64,000 nt of DNA, taken from the NCBI GenBank assembly GCA_963731585.1, contig CAVSWC010000004.1, positions 37,270 to 101,269 on the forward strand. Reading direction: 5' to 3'. A model generated the notes under the pieces. That model did not search any database, was not told the DNA's origin, and was given only the letters and a program-made list of their open reading frames with translations. A program made the position numbers and the translations under genes. This document shows, piece after piece, positions 23,573-34,414 of this stretch (its first letter is position 1; every line of letters begins with the position of its first letter). The DNA comes from CANKHA01 sp963731585 (GTDB taxonomy: Bacteria > Pseudomonadota > Alphaproteobacteria > Rhizobiales > Xanthobacteraceae).

Positions 23573-25783
23573 ATGAAATTCGATACTCCCGCCACGACCA
23601 ATCCGATCGATCAGCTCAAGGTCATCGGCAAAGCCACCGACCGGATCGACGGCCCGCTCAAGACGACCGGCACCGCGCCCTACGCCTATGACCGGCATGA
23701 TGTCGTGCCGAACCAGGCCTATGGCTATGTGGTCGGCGCGGCCATTGCCAAAGGCCGGATCGCCTCGATCGACTTGGCGCAAGCCAAGGCCGCGCCCGGC
23801 GTGCTCGCCATCGTCACCGCGGAAAATGCCGGCAAGCTCGGCAAGGGCAAAAATCAACACCGCCACACTGCTCGGCGGTCCCGACATCCAGCATTATCAC
23901 CAGGCGATCGCGGTCGTCGTCGCGGAGACGTTCGAGCAGGCGCGCGCCGCCGCGCAGTTGGTCCGCGTCGACTATAGCCCGGCCAAGGGCGCATTCGACC
24001 TCGCGGCAGCGAAGGACTCCGCAAAGCCCGAACCTGGCTTCGGCGGTCCGGCTGATACCGCCGTCGGCGACTTCGCCGGCGCGTTCGCCGCGGCGCCGGT
24101 GCAGCTCGACGCGACCTACACCACGCCCGACCAGGCGCATGCGATGATGGAGCCGCACGCCTCGATTGCCGCCTGGGACGGCGACAAGCTGACGCTCTGG
24201 ACCTCCAACCAGATGATCGACTGGAGCGTGGGCGACATGGCGAAGACGCTCGGCATTCCCAAGGAGAATGTCCGTCTCATCTCGCCCTACATCGGCGGCG
24301 GCTTCGGCGGCAAGTTGTTCGTGCGCGCCGACGCGTTGCTCGCGGCGCTCGGCGCGCGCGCGGCCGGACGGCCGGTCAAGGTGGCGCTGCACGCGGCCGC
24401 TTGATGTTCAACAACACCACGCACCGGCCGGCGACGATCCAGCGTATCCGCATCGGCGCGACCCGCGACGGCAAGATCACGGCGATCGGCCACGAGAGCT
24501 GGTCCGGCGATCTGCCGGGCGGCGGACCGGAGGCCGCGGTCTACCAGACCCGGCTGCTCTATGCCGGCGCAAATCGTATGACCGCGACGCGGCTCGCGGT
24601 GCTCGACCTGCCGGAAGGCAATGCGATGCGCGCGCCCGGCGAGGCGCCGGGCATGATGGCGCTGGAGATCGCCATCGACGAGATGGCCGAGAAGCTCGGG
24701 CTCGATCCGATCGAGTTCCGCATCATCAACGACACCCAGGTCGATCCCGAAAATCCCGAGCCGGCCCTTCTCGCAGCGCCAGTTGATCGAATGCTTCCGC
24801 ACCGGCGCCGAGCGCTTCGGCTGGAGCAAGCGCAATGCGCAGCCCGGCAGCGCCGCGACGGACGCTGGCTGGTCGGCATCGGGCGTGGCCGCTGCCTTCC
24901 GCAACAACCTCGTGATGAAGTCGGCCGCACGCGTGCGGCTCGACAATCGCGGCATCGTGACGGTCGAGACCGACATGACCGACATCGGTACCGGCAGCTA
25001 CACGATCATCGCCCAGACCGCGGCCGAGATGATGGGCGTGCCGCTCGACAAGGTGGTCGTGCGCCTGGGCGACTCGACCTTTCCGGTTTCGGCCGGCTCG
25101 GGCGGACAATGGGGCGGCAACAGCTCGACCGCCGGCGTCTATGCCGCCTGCGTCAAGCTGCGCGAGGCGGTGGCGCAGAAGCTCGGCTTCAACTCCGCCG
25201 ACGCGGTGTTCGCGGACGGACTAGGTCCGCGCGGGCAATCGCAGCGTGCCGCTCGCCGAGGCCGCGGGCGACGAGCGGCCTCGTCGCCGAGGATGCGATC
25301 GAGTATGGCGACCTCGACAAGAAGTATCAGCAATCGACCTTCGGCGCGCACTTCGTCGAGGTCGGCGTCGACGCCGCAACGGGCGAGATCCGCGTGCGGC
25401 GCATGCTCGCGGTGTGCGCGGCGGGCCGCATCCTCAATCCGAAGTCGGCGCGCAGCCAGGTGATCGGCGCGATGACCATGGGCGTCGGCGCGGCGCTGAT
25501 GGAGGAACTCGCCGTCGACAAGCGACACGGCTTCTTCGTCAACCACGACCTCGCCAGCTACGAAGTGCCGGTCCATGCCGACATTCCGCACCAGGAGGTG
25601 ATCTTCCTCGACGAGACCGATCCGATGTCGTCGCCGATGAAGGCCAAGGGCGTCGGCGAGCTCGGCATCTGCGGCGTCGGCGCCGCCGTCGCCAACGCGA
25701 TCTACAACGCCACCGGCGTGCGCGTGCGCGATTATCCGATCACGCTCGACAAGCTGCTCGACCGGCTGCCGGACGCGGCCTGA
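23573..25783 (+). CDS. Aldehyde oxidoreductase, molybdenum subunit (PaoC-like; multiple frameshifts)
   Basis: This is the catalytic subunit, which binds a molybdopterin-cytosine-dinucleotide cofactor and oxidises aldehydes to acids. Visible blocks are IGKATDRIDGPLKTTGTAPY, MMEPHASIAAW, SPYIGGGFGGKLFVR (cofactor binding), NAMRAPGEAPGMMALEIA, SAGSGGQWGGNSSTAG, and MKAKGVGELGICGVG, which carries the catalytic glutamate. The frame breaks near 23855, 24389, 24400, 24765, 25222 and 25263. Each is explained by one extra base; for example two near 24389-24402 restore QRPLMFNNTTHRPATIQ. The corrected length of about 734 residues matches PaoC. The accessory chaperone (PaoD/XdhC) is not in the window. 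Confidence 0.92.
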
Positions 25784-25948
25784 GCGGCGATCTGCGCGCT
25801 CATCCGGGACCTTGTGAACAACCGGCGAGAGCGAAGGATGATCACGCGCAGACACATGCTCGCCGCGACTGGCAGCCGCGCTGCGCCACAGCAGCTGGCC
25901 TGCTGCCGCCAGGCGCCGAATGCTGCGACACCAGGAAGGAATGGAACG

Positions 25949-26346
<398 letters not shown>

Positions 26347-26372
26347 GCCGGCGTCGGCCGGCGGGGGGCGAC

Positions 26373-26765
26373 ATGAACGCGAGGCAGCTTCTCATTCTCG
26401 GCGCATCGATGCTGACGCTATCTCTGTGCGGGCCCGCGCTTGCGCAAGAAACGCGAGGCCCCTACGTGCGCCTGGCGGAACTCGAAATCGATCCCGCGCA
26501 ACTGGAAAGCTTCAAGGCTGCGATCAAGGAAGGAATAGAAGCCGCCGTTCGCGCAGAGCCGGGCGTCCTGGCCCTGCATGCGGTATCCGAAAAGGATAAT
26601 CCCGCCCTTGTCCGGGTGTTTGAAGTCTACACCGATGAGGCGGCCTACAAGACGCACCTTGAAACGCCGCATTTCAAGAAGTTCAGGGAGACGACAAAGG
26701 ACATGGTCAGATCCCGCAAGCTTATCGATGCCGATCCGATCGTGCTCGGCGCGAAGGCCAAATAG
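26373..26765 (+). CDS. Secreted antibiotic-biosynthesis-monooxygenase (ABM) domain protein
   Basis: This 130-residue protein has a signal peptide (MNARQLLILGASMLTLSLCG, cleavage after ALA) and an ABM-type ferredoxin-like fold: YVRLAELEIDPAQLESFKAA, EPGVLALHAVSEKDNPALVR, YTDEAAYKTHLETPHFKKF. ABM domains occur in heme-degrading enzymes, quinol monooxygenases and binding proteins, so the reaction is open. It follows the cupin by 26 bases and likely ends the aldehyde-oxidation block. Location should be periplasmic, like its neighbours. Confidence 0.82.
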   Translation: MNARQLLILGASMLTLSLCGPALAQETRGPYVRLAELEIDPAQLESFKAAIKEGIEAAVRAEPGVLALHAVSEKDNPALVRVFEVYTDEAAYKTHLETPHFKKFRETTKDMVRSRKLIDADPIVLGAKAK

Positions 26766-26879
26766 CTTTGCCCATGCGGCCTGTTGCCGGTTTTCACAGC
26801 GGTTGCAATTACGTATGTTATCGCGAGAAGGCTATGATCGGGTCGACCCGACAAGAAATAAACCGTGGGAGGATGGTTC

Positions 26880-27917
26880 ATGCCGCTGCTCAAGGGAGCC
26901 ATGGCTCTCGTCGCTAGCCTCACGCTCGCAGTCTGTTTCACGACGACACCGGTTTCCGCGCAAAGCGATTTCTTTTCCGGGAAAACGATTCTGCTCTATG
27001 TCGGTTTCAGCCCTGGCGGCGGAGTCGACAGCGAGGCGCGCATTGCGGCGCGCCATCTTTCGCGATTCATCCCCGGCAATCCCACGATCCTGGTCAAGAA
27101 CATGCCCGGTGCCGGCGGCATCGTGCTCGCTAATCACATATACCGGGGCGCGGAATCGGACGGTTTGACGCTCGCCATGCCCGGACGCAGCGGCTTCCTG
27201 CTGAGCAATATCGTGAAAGACAAGAATGTCGCCTTCGACCTTGCCAAATTTGCCTATATCGGCGGCGCCGGCAGCACCAACAGCATCCTGTGGCTGCGCA
27301 AGGATTCCGGAATCACCAACGTTGCGCAGCTGAAGGCCGCAAAAAAGGAAATCGTCGTCGGGGCATGGTCTGCCCGCGCGCAAAACGCCATCGTGCCGAA
27401 GGTGCTGCAGAAGTATGAGGGCTGGCCGTTCAAGGTGGTGCACGGCTATCCGGGGACCAATGAGGTGATCATTGCGGTCGAGCGCCGCGAACTCGATGGT
27501 CTCTACAGCCATCAGGGCTCGATCCAGAGTATACGGCCCGACATGATCACCAAGGGCGAACTGATACCGGTAGTGCAGACATTCGAGGAATATCCCAACG
27601 TACCCACCATCGACAGCCTGATCACCAATCCGAAGGAGAAGGCGCTGCTGGGGCTGCTCAGCGCGCCGTCCCGTATCGGCCTGCCCCTGCTGGCGCCACC
27701 CGGGATACCGGCCGAGCGGCTGGAGATCCTGCGGAAATCCTACGCGCTGATGGTCAAGGACAAGGAATATGTGGAAGAGGCCGAAAAGCGCGGATTGCCC
27801 GTGGGGCAACCCATCAACGGAGAGGAACTGCAGAAACTCATCGCGCAGACACTGTCATCCGTGCCCGACGACGTCTTGCAGGAATATCTGGTTTTGACGG
27901 AGACCGAGACGAAGTAA
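26880..27917 (+). CDS. Bug/TctC-like periplasmic solute receptor
   Basis: This 345-residue protein begins with a signal peptide (ALVASLTLAVCFTTTPVSAQ) and reads SGKTILLYVGFSPGGGVDSE, HLSRFIPGNPTILVKNMPGA and GGIVLANHIYRGAESDGLTL, the pattern of the divergent TctC/Bug receptors. GTGGGAGGA lies just upstream of the ATG at 26880. No TctA/TctB genes are nearby. It may supply a substrate for the oxidative block just upstream, on the same strand but 114 bases away (inference). Confidence 0.82.
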   Translation: MPLLKGAMALVASLTLAVCFTTTPVSAQSDFFSGKTILLYVGFSPGGGVDSEARIAARHLSRFIPGNPTILVKNMPGAGGIVLANHIYRGAESDGLTLAMPGRSGFLLSNIVKDKNVAFDLAKFAYIGGAGSTNSILWLRKDSGITNVAQLKAAKKEIVVGAWSARAQNAIVPKVLQKYEGWPFKVVHGYPGTNEVIIAVERRELDGLYSHQGSIQSIRPDMITKGELIPVVQTFEEYPNVPTIDSLITNPKEKALLGLLSAPSRIGLPLLAPPGIPAERLEILRKSYALMVKDKEYVEEAEKRGLPVGQPINGEELQKLIAQTLSSVPDDVLQEYLVLTETETK

Positions 27918-28019
27918 ATGGAGCGCTGAAAAATCAGGCGGCAGCTACAAAGCCGCCGCCGGCTATCATAGATAACATTCGAGCGCCGCTCTACCAACGT
28001 CGCCGCGCCCGCAATCCTA

Positions 28020-28424
28020 TTATGCGGTCGCCTTTTCGAGCTTCTCCTTTTTGGCGCGCTCGTCGCCGTATTCTGCGGTGTCATATCCATGAACCGACAC
28101 GTCGAACAGATTGCCATCAGGATCCATCGCCCGATATTCGGCGTATGCGCGACTGGCCGGACGCTCCGTCAGCGGCTCTTCAAAAGCCTGCAGCCTCTTC
28201 TCGATTTCTTCAATGTCGTCGACTTGAAAACCAAAATGATTGATGCCGCTCGGCGTGTAGTCACCGCGATTGCGAAGTATGGCCAGCGTAAGGTAACCGT
28301 CGCTCATGTAAATCGCGCCGCTTTTTTCGGTCAGGATGACCTTCATGTCGAAAACCTGTTCGTAGAACTTGGCGAGGCGTTCCGGGCTTTTGGTCTTTAT
28401 CGCGAGATGTCTGATCTTGCTCAT
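28020..28424 (-). CDS. VOC-family (glyoxalase/dioxygenase fold) protein
   Basis: This 134-residue protein has the vicinal-oxygen-chelate fold: IRHLAIKTKSPERLAKFYEQ at the start, GINHFGFQVDDIEEIEKRL in the middle and YRAMDPDGNLFDVSVHGYD near the end. The candidate metal ligands H7, the His in INHFGF and a late acidic residue are seen. The family includes lyases, dioxygenases and resistance proteins, and the reaction is not predictable. It is a lone minus-strand gene; the 171 bases upstream of it hold nothing I recognise. Confidence 0.85.
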   Translation of the reverse strand: MSKIRHLAIKTKSPERLAKFYEQVFDMKVILTEKSGAIYMSDGYLTLAILRNRGDYTPSGINHFGFQVDDIEEIEKRLQAFEEPLTERPASRAYAEYRAMDPDGNLFDVSVHGYDTAEYGDERAKKEKLEKATA

Positions 28425-28595
28425 CGTGCTCTCCTGTCAACTGGCGTATTGAAGCCTACGATCCGGATGCCGATCGAACGAGTAACTTTCTCGATCGGGC
28501 GGCCCTCTTGAACCATTTTGGTCCAGCGCCGGGCCGGGCGCAATGACCAGCTTGGGTCGCCGCGCGCTGCCGGCGGCAGCTCGGATATGACGACC

Positions 28596-29099
28596 TCATT
28601 CCTTGCGCCGGTGGTAGCGGCCCTGGTATCCCGGCGCGTTCACATCCCCGATGCCCTGGAAGTCGATGAACTCGATGGCGTTGCCGTCGGGGTCGTGGAA
28701 ATACAGATGCCGTCCGGTGAAGCTGCGGTGGCCCTTGTCCTCGTACAGCAGCACCTCCACGCCGTTGGCTTCCAGATGCGCCACCGCCGCGTCGAAATCC
28801 TCGCCCTTTACGAAGAAGGCGTGATGCAGCAGGATCTCCCTGCCCTTGTTGGGCGGGACATGATCGTTGGTGCGGGCTTTCGACAGCACGAAATACTGTT
28901 CGCCGCAGCGCATGAAAACGGTGCTCTCGTTCTGCCGCCAATAGGTGGCGCCCACGATATCCTCGTAGAAACGCCGCGAACGCTCCAGGTCGGTCACGCT
29001 GAGCGTGAAGTGCAGGATGCCGCTCGGCTGCACGCGCCGCGGCTTGACCGGCTTGATGCTGGTGACACCCGCCAGCGCGGGACTTTTAAATCCGCTCAT
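28596..29099 (-). CDS. VOC-family dioxygenase-like protein
   Basis: This 167-residue protein has GILHFTLSVTDLERSRRFYE, NKGREILLHHAFFVKGEDF and HLYFHDPDGNAIEFIDF, with the three metal-ligand positions (H, H, E) of the fold. The ATG at 29099 overlaps the Lrp stop (ATGA), so it is co-translated with the regulator; a longer start at 29237 lies inside the regulator gene and is rejected. It may act on a ligand sensed by Lrp (inference). It is a paralogue of the VOC gene at 28020 but not a close copy. Confidence 0.87.
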   Translation of the reverse strand: MSGFKSPALAGVTSIKPVKPRRVQPSGILHFTLSVTDLERSRRFYEDIVGATYWRQNESTVFMRCGEQYFVLSKARTNDHVPPNKGREILLHHAFFVKGEDFDAAVAHLEANGVEVLLYEDKGHRSFTGRHLYFHDPDGNAIEFIDFQGIGDVNAPGYQGRYHRRKE

Positions 29100-29569
29100 C
29101 GTTTCAGTTCCAGCGGCACCAACGCCGCGTCTTTCGAGTTGCGCAAAGTCAGCGAGGTCTTCACGTTGCGCACATTCGGCGCGGAGGTGAGCTCGGCGAC
29201 GAAAGCCTGAAAAGTTTTCAGGTCGGGCGCCACGCATTTGAGGATGAAATCGATCTCACCCGACAGCATCCAGCATTCGCGCACCAGAGGCTGCGCCTGC
29301 ACAAAGCGCTCGAAGGCAGCGAGGTCGGCTTCCGCCTGACTCGACAGATGCACCATGGCGAAGACCGCGACTTCGAAGCCGAGCAGCTTTTCGTCCAGCA
29401 GTCCGCGATAGCCCTTGATGTAACCGGCCTCCTCCAGCACGCGCACGCGGCGCAGGCACGGCGGAGCGGAGATGCCGACGCGGCGCGCCAGCTCCACATT
29501 TGTCATGCGGCCGTCGGCCTGCAGCTCGGCAAGTATCTGCCAGTCGATGGCATCGAGACGGCGGATCAC
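29096..29569 (-). CDS. Lrp/AsnC-family transcriptional regulator
   Basis: This 157-residue regulator has the N-terminal winged helix (LDAIDWQILAELQADGRMTN, ELARRVGISAPPCLRRVRVL, EEAGYIKGYRGLLD) and the C-terminal RAM effector-binding domain (VRECWMLSGEIDFILKCVAP). Lrp-type proteins form octamers and respond to amino acids or related metabolites. It is first in a two-gene unit with the VOC protein and is divergent from trxB. In related genomes an Lrp gene sits beside trxB in the same way. Confidence 0.93.
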   Translation of the reverse strand: MIRRLDAIDWQILAELQADGRMTNVELARRVGISAPPCLRRVRVLEEAGYIKGYRGLLDEKLLGFEVAVFAMVHLSSQAEADLAAFERFVQAQPLVRECWMLSGEIDFILKCVAPDLKTFQAFVAELTSAPNVRNVKTSLTLRNSKDAALVPLELKR

Positions 29570-29764
29570 AGGCCCTCCCCGGAGGAATACGTCTCACCCA
29601 TATCGCGAAATCCAGCCCCACGAAACATTATTGCGCGAGGTTTGCCAAAGGGCCGACCCACCGGGTTGCGTATCTTGCATAGCTCGGAAGATGGATTAGA
29701 TTGCGGTCCAACGGGCGGGACGCCGCGGGCCGATGGGCGCCCGCTCCCCCAGGAATCCCACTTC

Positions 29765-30733
<969 letters not shown>

Positions 30734-30737
30734 TTTA

Positions 30738-30885
30738 CCTCTCCCCGCCTGCGGGGAGAGGTCGACCGAAGCGATAGCGAGGTCGGGTGAGGGGGACTCT
30801 TCGTAGGTCCGAGCGAAAAGCAACTCCCCTCACCCGGCTCAGCGCTGCGCGCTTCGCAACCCTCTCCCCGCAGGCGGGGAGAGGG
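30738..30885. repeat. Palindromic intergenic element (CCTCTCCCCGC arms)
   Basis: CTCTCCCCGCCTGCGGGGAG near 30740 and CTCTCCCCGCAGGCGGGGAG near 30862 are each hairpins and also pair with each other. Between them GGTCGGGTGAGGGG and CCCCTCACCCGG also match. It lies between trxB and the LysR gene and may end the trxB transcript. Its last purine run may serve as ribosome binding site for the LysR gene. Confidence 0.8.
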
Positions 30886-30898
30886 AGAAAGAGCATCG

Positions 30899-31786
30899 AT
30901 GGATTGGGACAAACTCAAAGTTTTCCACGCCGCGGCCGAGGCCGGCAGCTTCACCCATGCCGGTGAGCATCTCGGGCTGTCGCAATCGGCGGTATCGCGC
31001 CAGGTGAGCGCGCTGGAAACCGAGCTGGGCGTTTCGCTCTTCCATCGCCACGCGCGCGGACTGATCCTGACCGAGCAAGGCGACCTTCTGTTCCGCACCG
31101 CGCACGATGTGTTCATGAAGCTGGAGGCGGCGCGCGCCAAGCTCACCGACAGCAAGGAGCGGCCGAACGGCGAGCTGAAGGTGACGACCACCGCCGGCAT
31201 CGGCCTCAACTGGCTGACGCCGCGGCTTGGCGAATTCCTCGATCTCTATCCCGATATCCGCATTACACTGCTCGTCACCGACGAAGAGCTCGATCTCTCC
31301 ATGCGCGAGGCCGATGTGGCGATCCGGCTGCGCCAGCCGCAGCAGCCGGACCTGATCCAGCGCAAGCTCTTCTCGGTGAAATTCCACGCTTATGCCTCGC
31401 CGGAATATCTCAAGCGCAAGGGAACCCCGCGCTCGGTCGAGGACATCGACAACCATCCCATCATCATGCTGGGCGGCACGGTTCCGCAGCATCTGCAGAA
31501 CCGCAACTGGCTGATCCAGGTCGGGCGCGAAGGCAAGTCGCCGCGCGTGCCGTGTCTCACCATCAACAACGTGCTCGGCGTGCAGCGCGCCTGCCAGGAA
31601 GGTTTCGGCATCGCCATGCTGCCGGACTACCTGATCGAGGACAGCGGCCTGGTGCAGCTGTTCGACGAATGCGGCGCCATCCAGATCGACGCCTTCTTCC
31701 TCTATCCGGAAGAATTGAAGTCAGTCGCCCGCGTGCAGGTGTTCCGCGACTTCCTGGTCGCCAAGGCGCAGCGCTGGCGCTACTAA
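30899..31786 (+). CDS. LysR-family transcriptional regulator
   Basis: This 295-residue regulator has the winged helix MDWDKLKVFHAAAEAGSFTH, LGLSQSAVSRQVSALETELG, FHRHARGLILTEQGD, followed by a substrate-binding-protein-like effector domain (GELKVTTTAGIGLNWLTPRL; NNVLGVQRACQEGFGIAMLP). The gene order trxB-LysR is shared with related Rhizobiales, which suggests a core regulator rather than a local catabolic one. Its target and effector are unknown. Confidence 0.92.
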   Translation: MDWDKLKVFHAAAEAGSFTHAGEHLGLSQSAVSRQVSALETELGVSLFHRHARGLILTEQGDLLFRTAHDVFMKLEAARAKLTDSKERPNGELKVTTTAGIGLNWLTPRLGEFLDLYPDIRITLLVTDEELDLSMREADVAIRLRQPQQPDLIQRKLFSVKFHAYASPEYLKRKGTPRSVEDIDNHPIIMLGGTVPQHLQNRNWLIQVGREGKSPRVPCLTINNVLGVQRACQEGFGIAMLPDYLIEDSGLVQLFDECGAIQIDAFFLYPEELKSVARVQVFRDFLVAKAQRWRY

Positions 31787-31816
31787 CCCAGTCGGACACA
31801 GGTGCCTACGAACGCC

Positions 31817-32704
31817 TCAGTTCGACTTGGACTTCGTGCCGTTGATCAGGTCGTAGACGTTGCAGGCGATACCCGTCGCCTCGTAGCCGTCCTGACCGGT
31901 CGCCTGCGCGATCGCGAACATCTGTTGGGCGAGGCCGACGAACGGCATCGGGACCTCCATCTCGCGCGCCATATCGAGCCCGAAGTTCACGTCCTTTGGC
32001 ATCCACGACTTGCGGGGCTTGTAGTTGCCGCTCACCACGATTTCCATGATGCGCCGGGTTGCCACCGAATCCTGCTGAGAATTCTTTAGAATGTTCTGGA
32101 AGGTGGCCGCGTCGAGTCCACCCTTCCCAAGCAAACGGCAGACCTCGACGATGCTCATGTGCTGCACAGCGGCCAACATCGCCATGCAGTTCTTGACGAG
32201 CTTGGCGTTGCCCAACTCGCCGACGTGAAGGATCGATTTGCCCATGGCCTTGAAGATGGGCTGATGCTCATCGAACAAGGCCCTAGAGCCCGAAAGCCAC
32301 AGCGCCAGCTGACCGGCTGCCGCCACCTCCTCGACACCGCCGGCGGACGCGTCGACGACGGTCCAGCCCTTCTTGCCGAGCTCACCGCTGACGCCGACGA
32401 TGGTCTCTTTATCGATGCTGCTGAAATCGATCCAAACTTTCGCGCCGGTTGTCGCCTCGGCGAGACCGCCCTTGCCGAGGGCGACAGCCTTGACTGCATC
32501 GTTGTGCGGCAGCATCGAGAGCACGAGCTCACACGATTCGGCCACGGCTTTGGGTGAGTCCGCGAACTGTGCACCTTGGGCTTCCAGTCCCTTGGCCTGC
32601 TCGCGCCTGACATCGCTCACGACCAGGCGATAGCCCGCCTTGATCAGGTTCGCCGCCATACCGCTGCCCATTCCACCGGTCCCAATGAAACCCAGTGTCT
32701 TCAT
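31817..32704 (-). CDS. NAD(P)-dependent beta-hydroxyacid dehydrogenase family protein
   Basis: This 295-residue protein has the N-terminal Rossmann motif GFIGTGGMGSGMAANLIKAG, the substrate-binding block VDASAGGVEEVAAAGQLALW (normally D-A-P-V-S-G-G) and the catalytic lysine in GNAKLVKNCMAMLAAVQHMS. It belongs with 3-hydroxyisobutyrate, tartronate semialdehyde and related dehydrogenases or imine reductases; the exact substrate is not predictable. The usual proline-valine of the DAPVSGG motif is replaced by AGG, so specificity may differ. The start at 32704 (MKTLGFIG) is preferred to 32713. Confidence 0.9.
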   Translation of the reverse strand: MKTLGFIGTGGMGSGMAANLIKAGYRLVVSDVRREQAKGLEAQGAQFADSPKAVAESCELVLSMLPHNDAVKAVALGKGGLAEATTGAKVWIDFSSIDKETIVGVSGELGKKGWTVVDASAGGVEEVAAAGQLALWLSGSRALFDEHQPIFKAMGKSILHVGELGNAKLVKNCMAMLAAVQHMSIVEVCRLLGKGGLDAATFQNILKNSQQDSVATRRIMEIVVSGNYKPRKSWMPKDVNFGLDMAREMEVPMPFVGLAQQMFAIAQATGQDGYEATGIACNVYDLINGTKSKSN

Positions 32705-32812
32705 CGCTCGCACTCCCTCAATCGGCTCCTGCCATGCGCACTGGAACAGGCGACTACACTATCGTTCACCGCATCGCCAGATGAATTGGTTTACTGGGTC
32801 GGGTTTTGCGAA

Positions 32813-32889
32813 TGGTACAGGTGGGTGGGCTCGAACCACCGACCTCCGGTTCCACAGACCGGCGCTCTAACCAACTGAGCTACACCTGC
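32813..32889 (-). tRNA. tRNA-His (GTG)
   Basis: On the minus strand the 77-base gene folds as a full cloverleaf: acceptor GCAGGTG with CACCTGT, D arm GCTCAGTTGGTTAGAGC, anticodon stem CCGGT/ACCGG around loop CTGTGGA (anticodon GTG), T arm GGTGG-TTCGAGC-CCACC, then A73 and an encoded CCA. There is no extra G at position -1 and the discriminator is A, the unusual state known for alphaproteobacterial tRNA-His. Confidence 0.95.
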
Positions 32890-33057
32890 ACGGCCGCAGA
32901 GGGCGCTCCCGTCTGCGGGCCTTTATATGGCAAAAGCCGCCCCCTGCTCGCAAGGGAAGCTTTTGAGCAAAGGAAGGTCGGATCCCGCGCTTCCTGTGCA
33001 AATTCGCGTTCACGGCTTTTGCCGCGGTCATCGCCACCTTCAAAGAGCCCTGCGGCG

Positions 33058-33546
33058 CTAGATTCGGCGGCGTTGCGGGGAGGTGACCTCCGCCGGTGAG
33101 GTGCTTTCGAGGAACTCGCGGAAACTGCGGCTAAAACCGATCCTGCGCTCCTGCCACCACACTTGCGTACCGGGCCGATGGAAAAACCAAAGCAGGTTGT
33201 CGCGATGGCCGAACCAAAAGTCGTCGTCGATCATCCCGGATTGATATTGGAAATAGACATTCTCGTAGCGCCTGAAAAGGCTGATGCCGAGATAGGCAAA
33301 TTGCAGATACTCATCGTTGGTCAGCTTGTCCGGAGCAGCCATCCCATCCGCGAATATTCTGGCTTTCTCCTTGTTCTCGCCGACAATCGCGGCCATTTCA
33401 CCAAGCGCCTGCGTGGCGAACTGGTAGGTTTGCGAATAGGTCGCACGGGTATTGCTCCTTACCTGGATCGCCAAATAGATCACGGCCAGAGTGCCGGTGA
33501 TGCTGGCTACAACGTTGGAAACCGCTTGCACCATGTCCCATTGCAT
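33058..33546 (-). CDS. Small membrane-anchored protein of unknown function
   Basis: This 162-residue protein has one N-terminal transmembrane segment (VVASITGTLAVIYLAIQV, residues 12-29), then a soluble helical part with YLQFAYLGISLFRRYENVYF and tryptophan-rich WFFHRPGTQVWWQERR. I recognise the overall form from uncharacterised proteobacterial proteins but know no function. It lies between tRNA-His and the first phasin, with its own 176-base upstream gap. Confidence 0.7.
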   Translation of the reverse strand: MQWDMVQAVSNVVASITGTLAVIYLAIQVRSNTRATYSQTYQFATQALGEMAAIVGENKEKARIFADGMAAPDKLTNDEYLQFAYLGISLFRRYENVYFQYQSGMIDDDFWFGHRDNLLWFFHRPGTQVWWQERRIGFSRSFREFLESTSPAEVTSPQRRRI

Positions 33547-33654
33547 AGAGCCCTCCCCCAGCTTTCTCGAACGATTATACCGCTTGGAGAAAACAAAGGG
33601 ACAGCTGCAAGCAAGGCGGCGCGCCTAGCTGCCTTTGTGAAAAGTTTCCATGCA

Positions 33655-33685
33655 AAGAAAAAGCCCGGGCCAACGGGCCCGGGCT
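33655..33685 (-). terminator. Rho-independent terminator after the phasin gene
   Basis: AGCCCGGGCC (33662-33671) and GGCCCGGGCT (33676-33685) form a perfect 10-bp stem with a 4-base loop. Read on the minus strand it is followed by TTTTTC. It lies 39 bases after the phasin stop codon. Confidence 0.9.
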
Positions 33686-33723
33686 AAATACGCTGACGCT
33701 ACAGGAACGCTACGCAACCACGA

Positions 33724-34230
33724 TCAGCTGACCTTGCTGAATGCCTTGGTCACGCCGGCCTTGACCGGCTCGGCAGTATCGGTGGCGACCTTCTGTGCGA
33801 TCGAGGTCAGTTCCTTGCTCTGCTCGGTGACCGTCTCGAACTGCTTGCGCGCATGCGCAGTCGACAGCTCAAGGGCTTCCGAGAGCGACTTCACGTTGAT
33901 GAGCTCGCTGAAGAAGTCGAACGCGGCATTGGTGTTCAAGCGCGCCGCCTCGATGAGCTTGAGGCCGTATTCCGTGCTGCCCTTGGTGGCAGTGGCATAG
34001 GTCTCTTCCATCACTTCGGTGGTCTCTTCCGCAACCGCCTTCAGCTTCTCGTAGTTTTCCTTGGCCTGCGAGACGCTCTTTTCCGCGATTTCGCGGAAGG
34101 CGGCCGGGACTTCCATCTTCGGCAGCTCGAATTTCGGCATTTCGAATTTGGTATCGAATTTCGCGCTCTCGAAGCCGGATGCGGGCTTGGAGGGCTTGCT
34201 CTTGGCATTCACGTTGACACTGGCTTCCAT
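33724..34230 (-). CDS. Phasin family protein
   Basis: This 168-residue, largely helical protein matches the Phasin_2 type: an N-terminal lysine/proline segment (PKFELPKMEVPAAFREIAEK), then SVSQAKENYEKLKAVAEE, TKGSTEYGLKLIEAARLNTN and ALELSTAHARKQFETVTEQS. Phasins coat polyhydroxyalkanoate granules, and some are found free or with other roles. A strong terminator follows and a second phasin gene lies 184 bases upstream. The biosynthesis genes (phaC etc.) are not in this window. Confidence 0.9.
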   Translation of the reverse strand: MEASVNVNAKSKPSKPASGFESAKFDTKFEMPKFELPKMEVPAAFREIAEKSVSQAKENYEKLKAVAEETTEVMEETYATATKGSTEYGLKLIEAARLNTNAAFDFFSELINVKSLSEALELSTAHARKQFETVTEQSKELTSIAQKVATDTAEPVKAGVTKAFSKVS

Positions 34231-34414
34231 GACAATACCTCGGCTAGGTCTCGCGGCCTTACCCCGGCGCCTTCGCCGTCTGAGCCGCGATGGGCCCAGC
34301 GCGTTTGGCCGGGTCCTTCATTACCAGTGCATATAGCATAGGCAATGGTGCATTGCAACATAAATATTGCGACGCACAATCAGGCACTTAGCGATGCCGC
34401 TTTTATCGGCGGGA

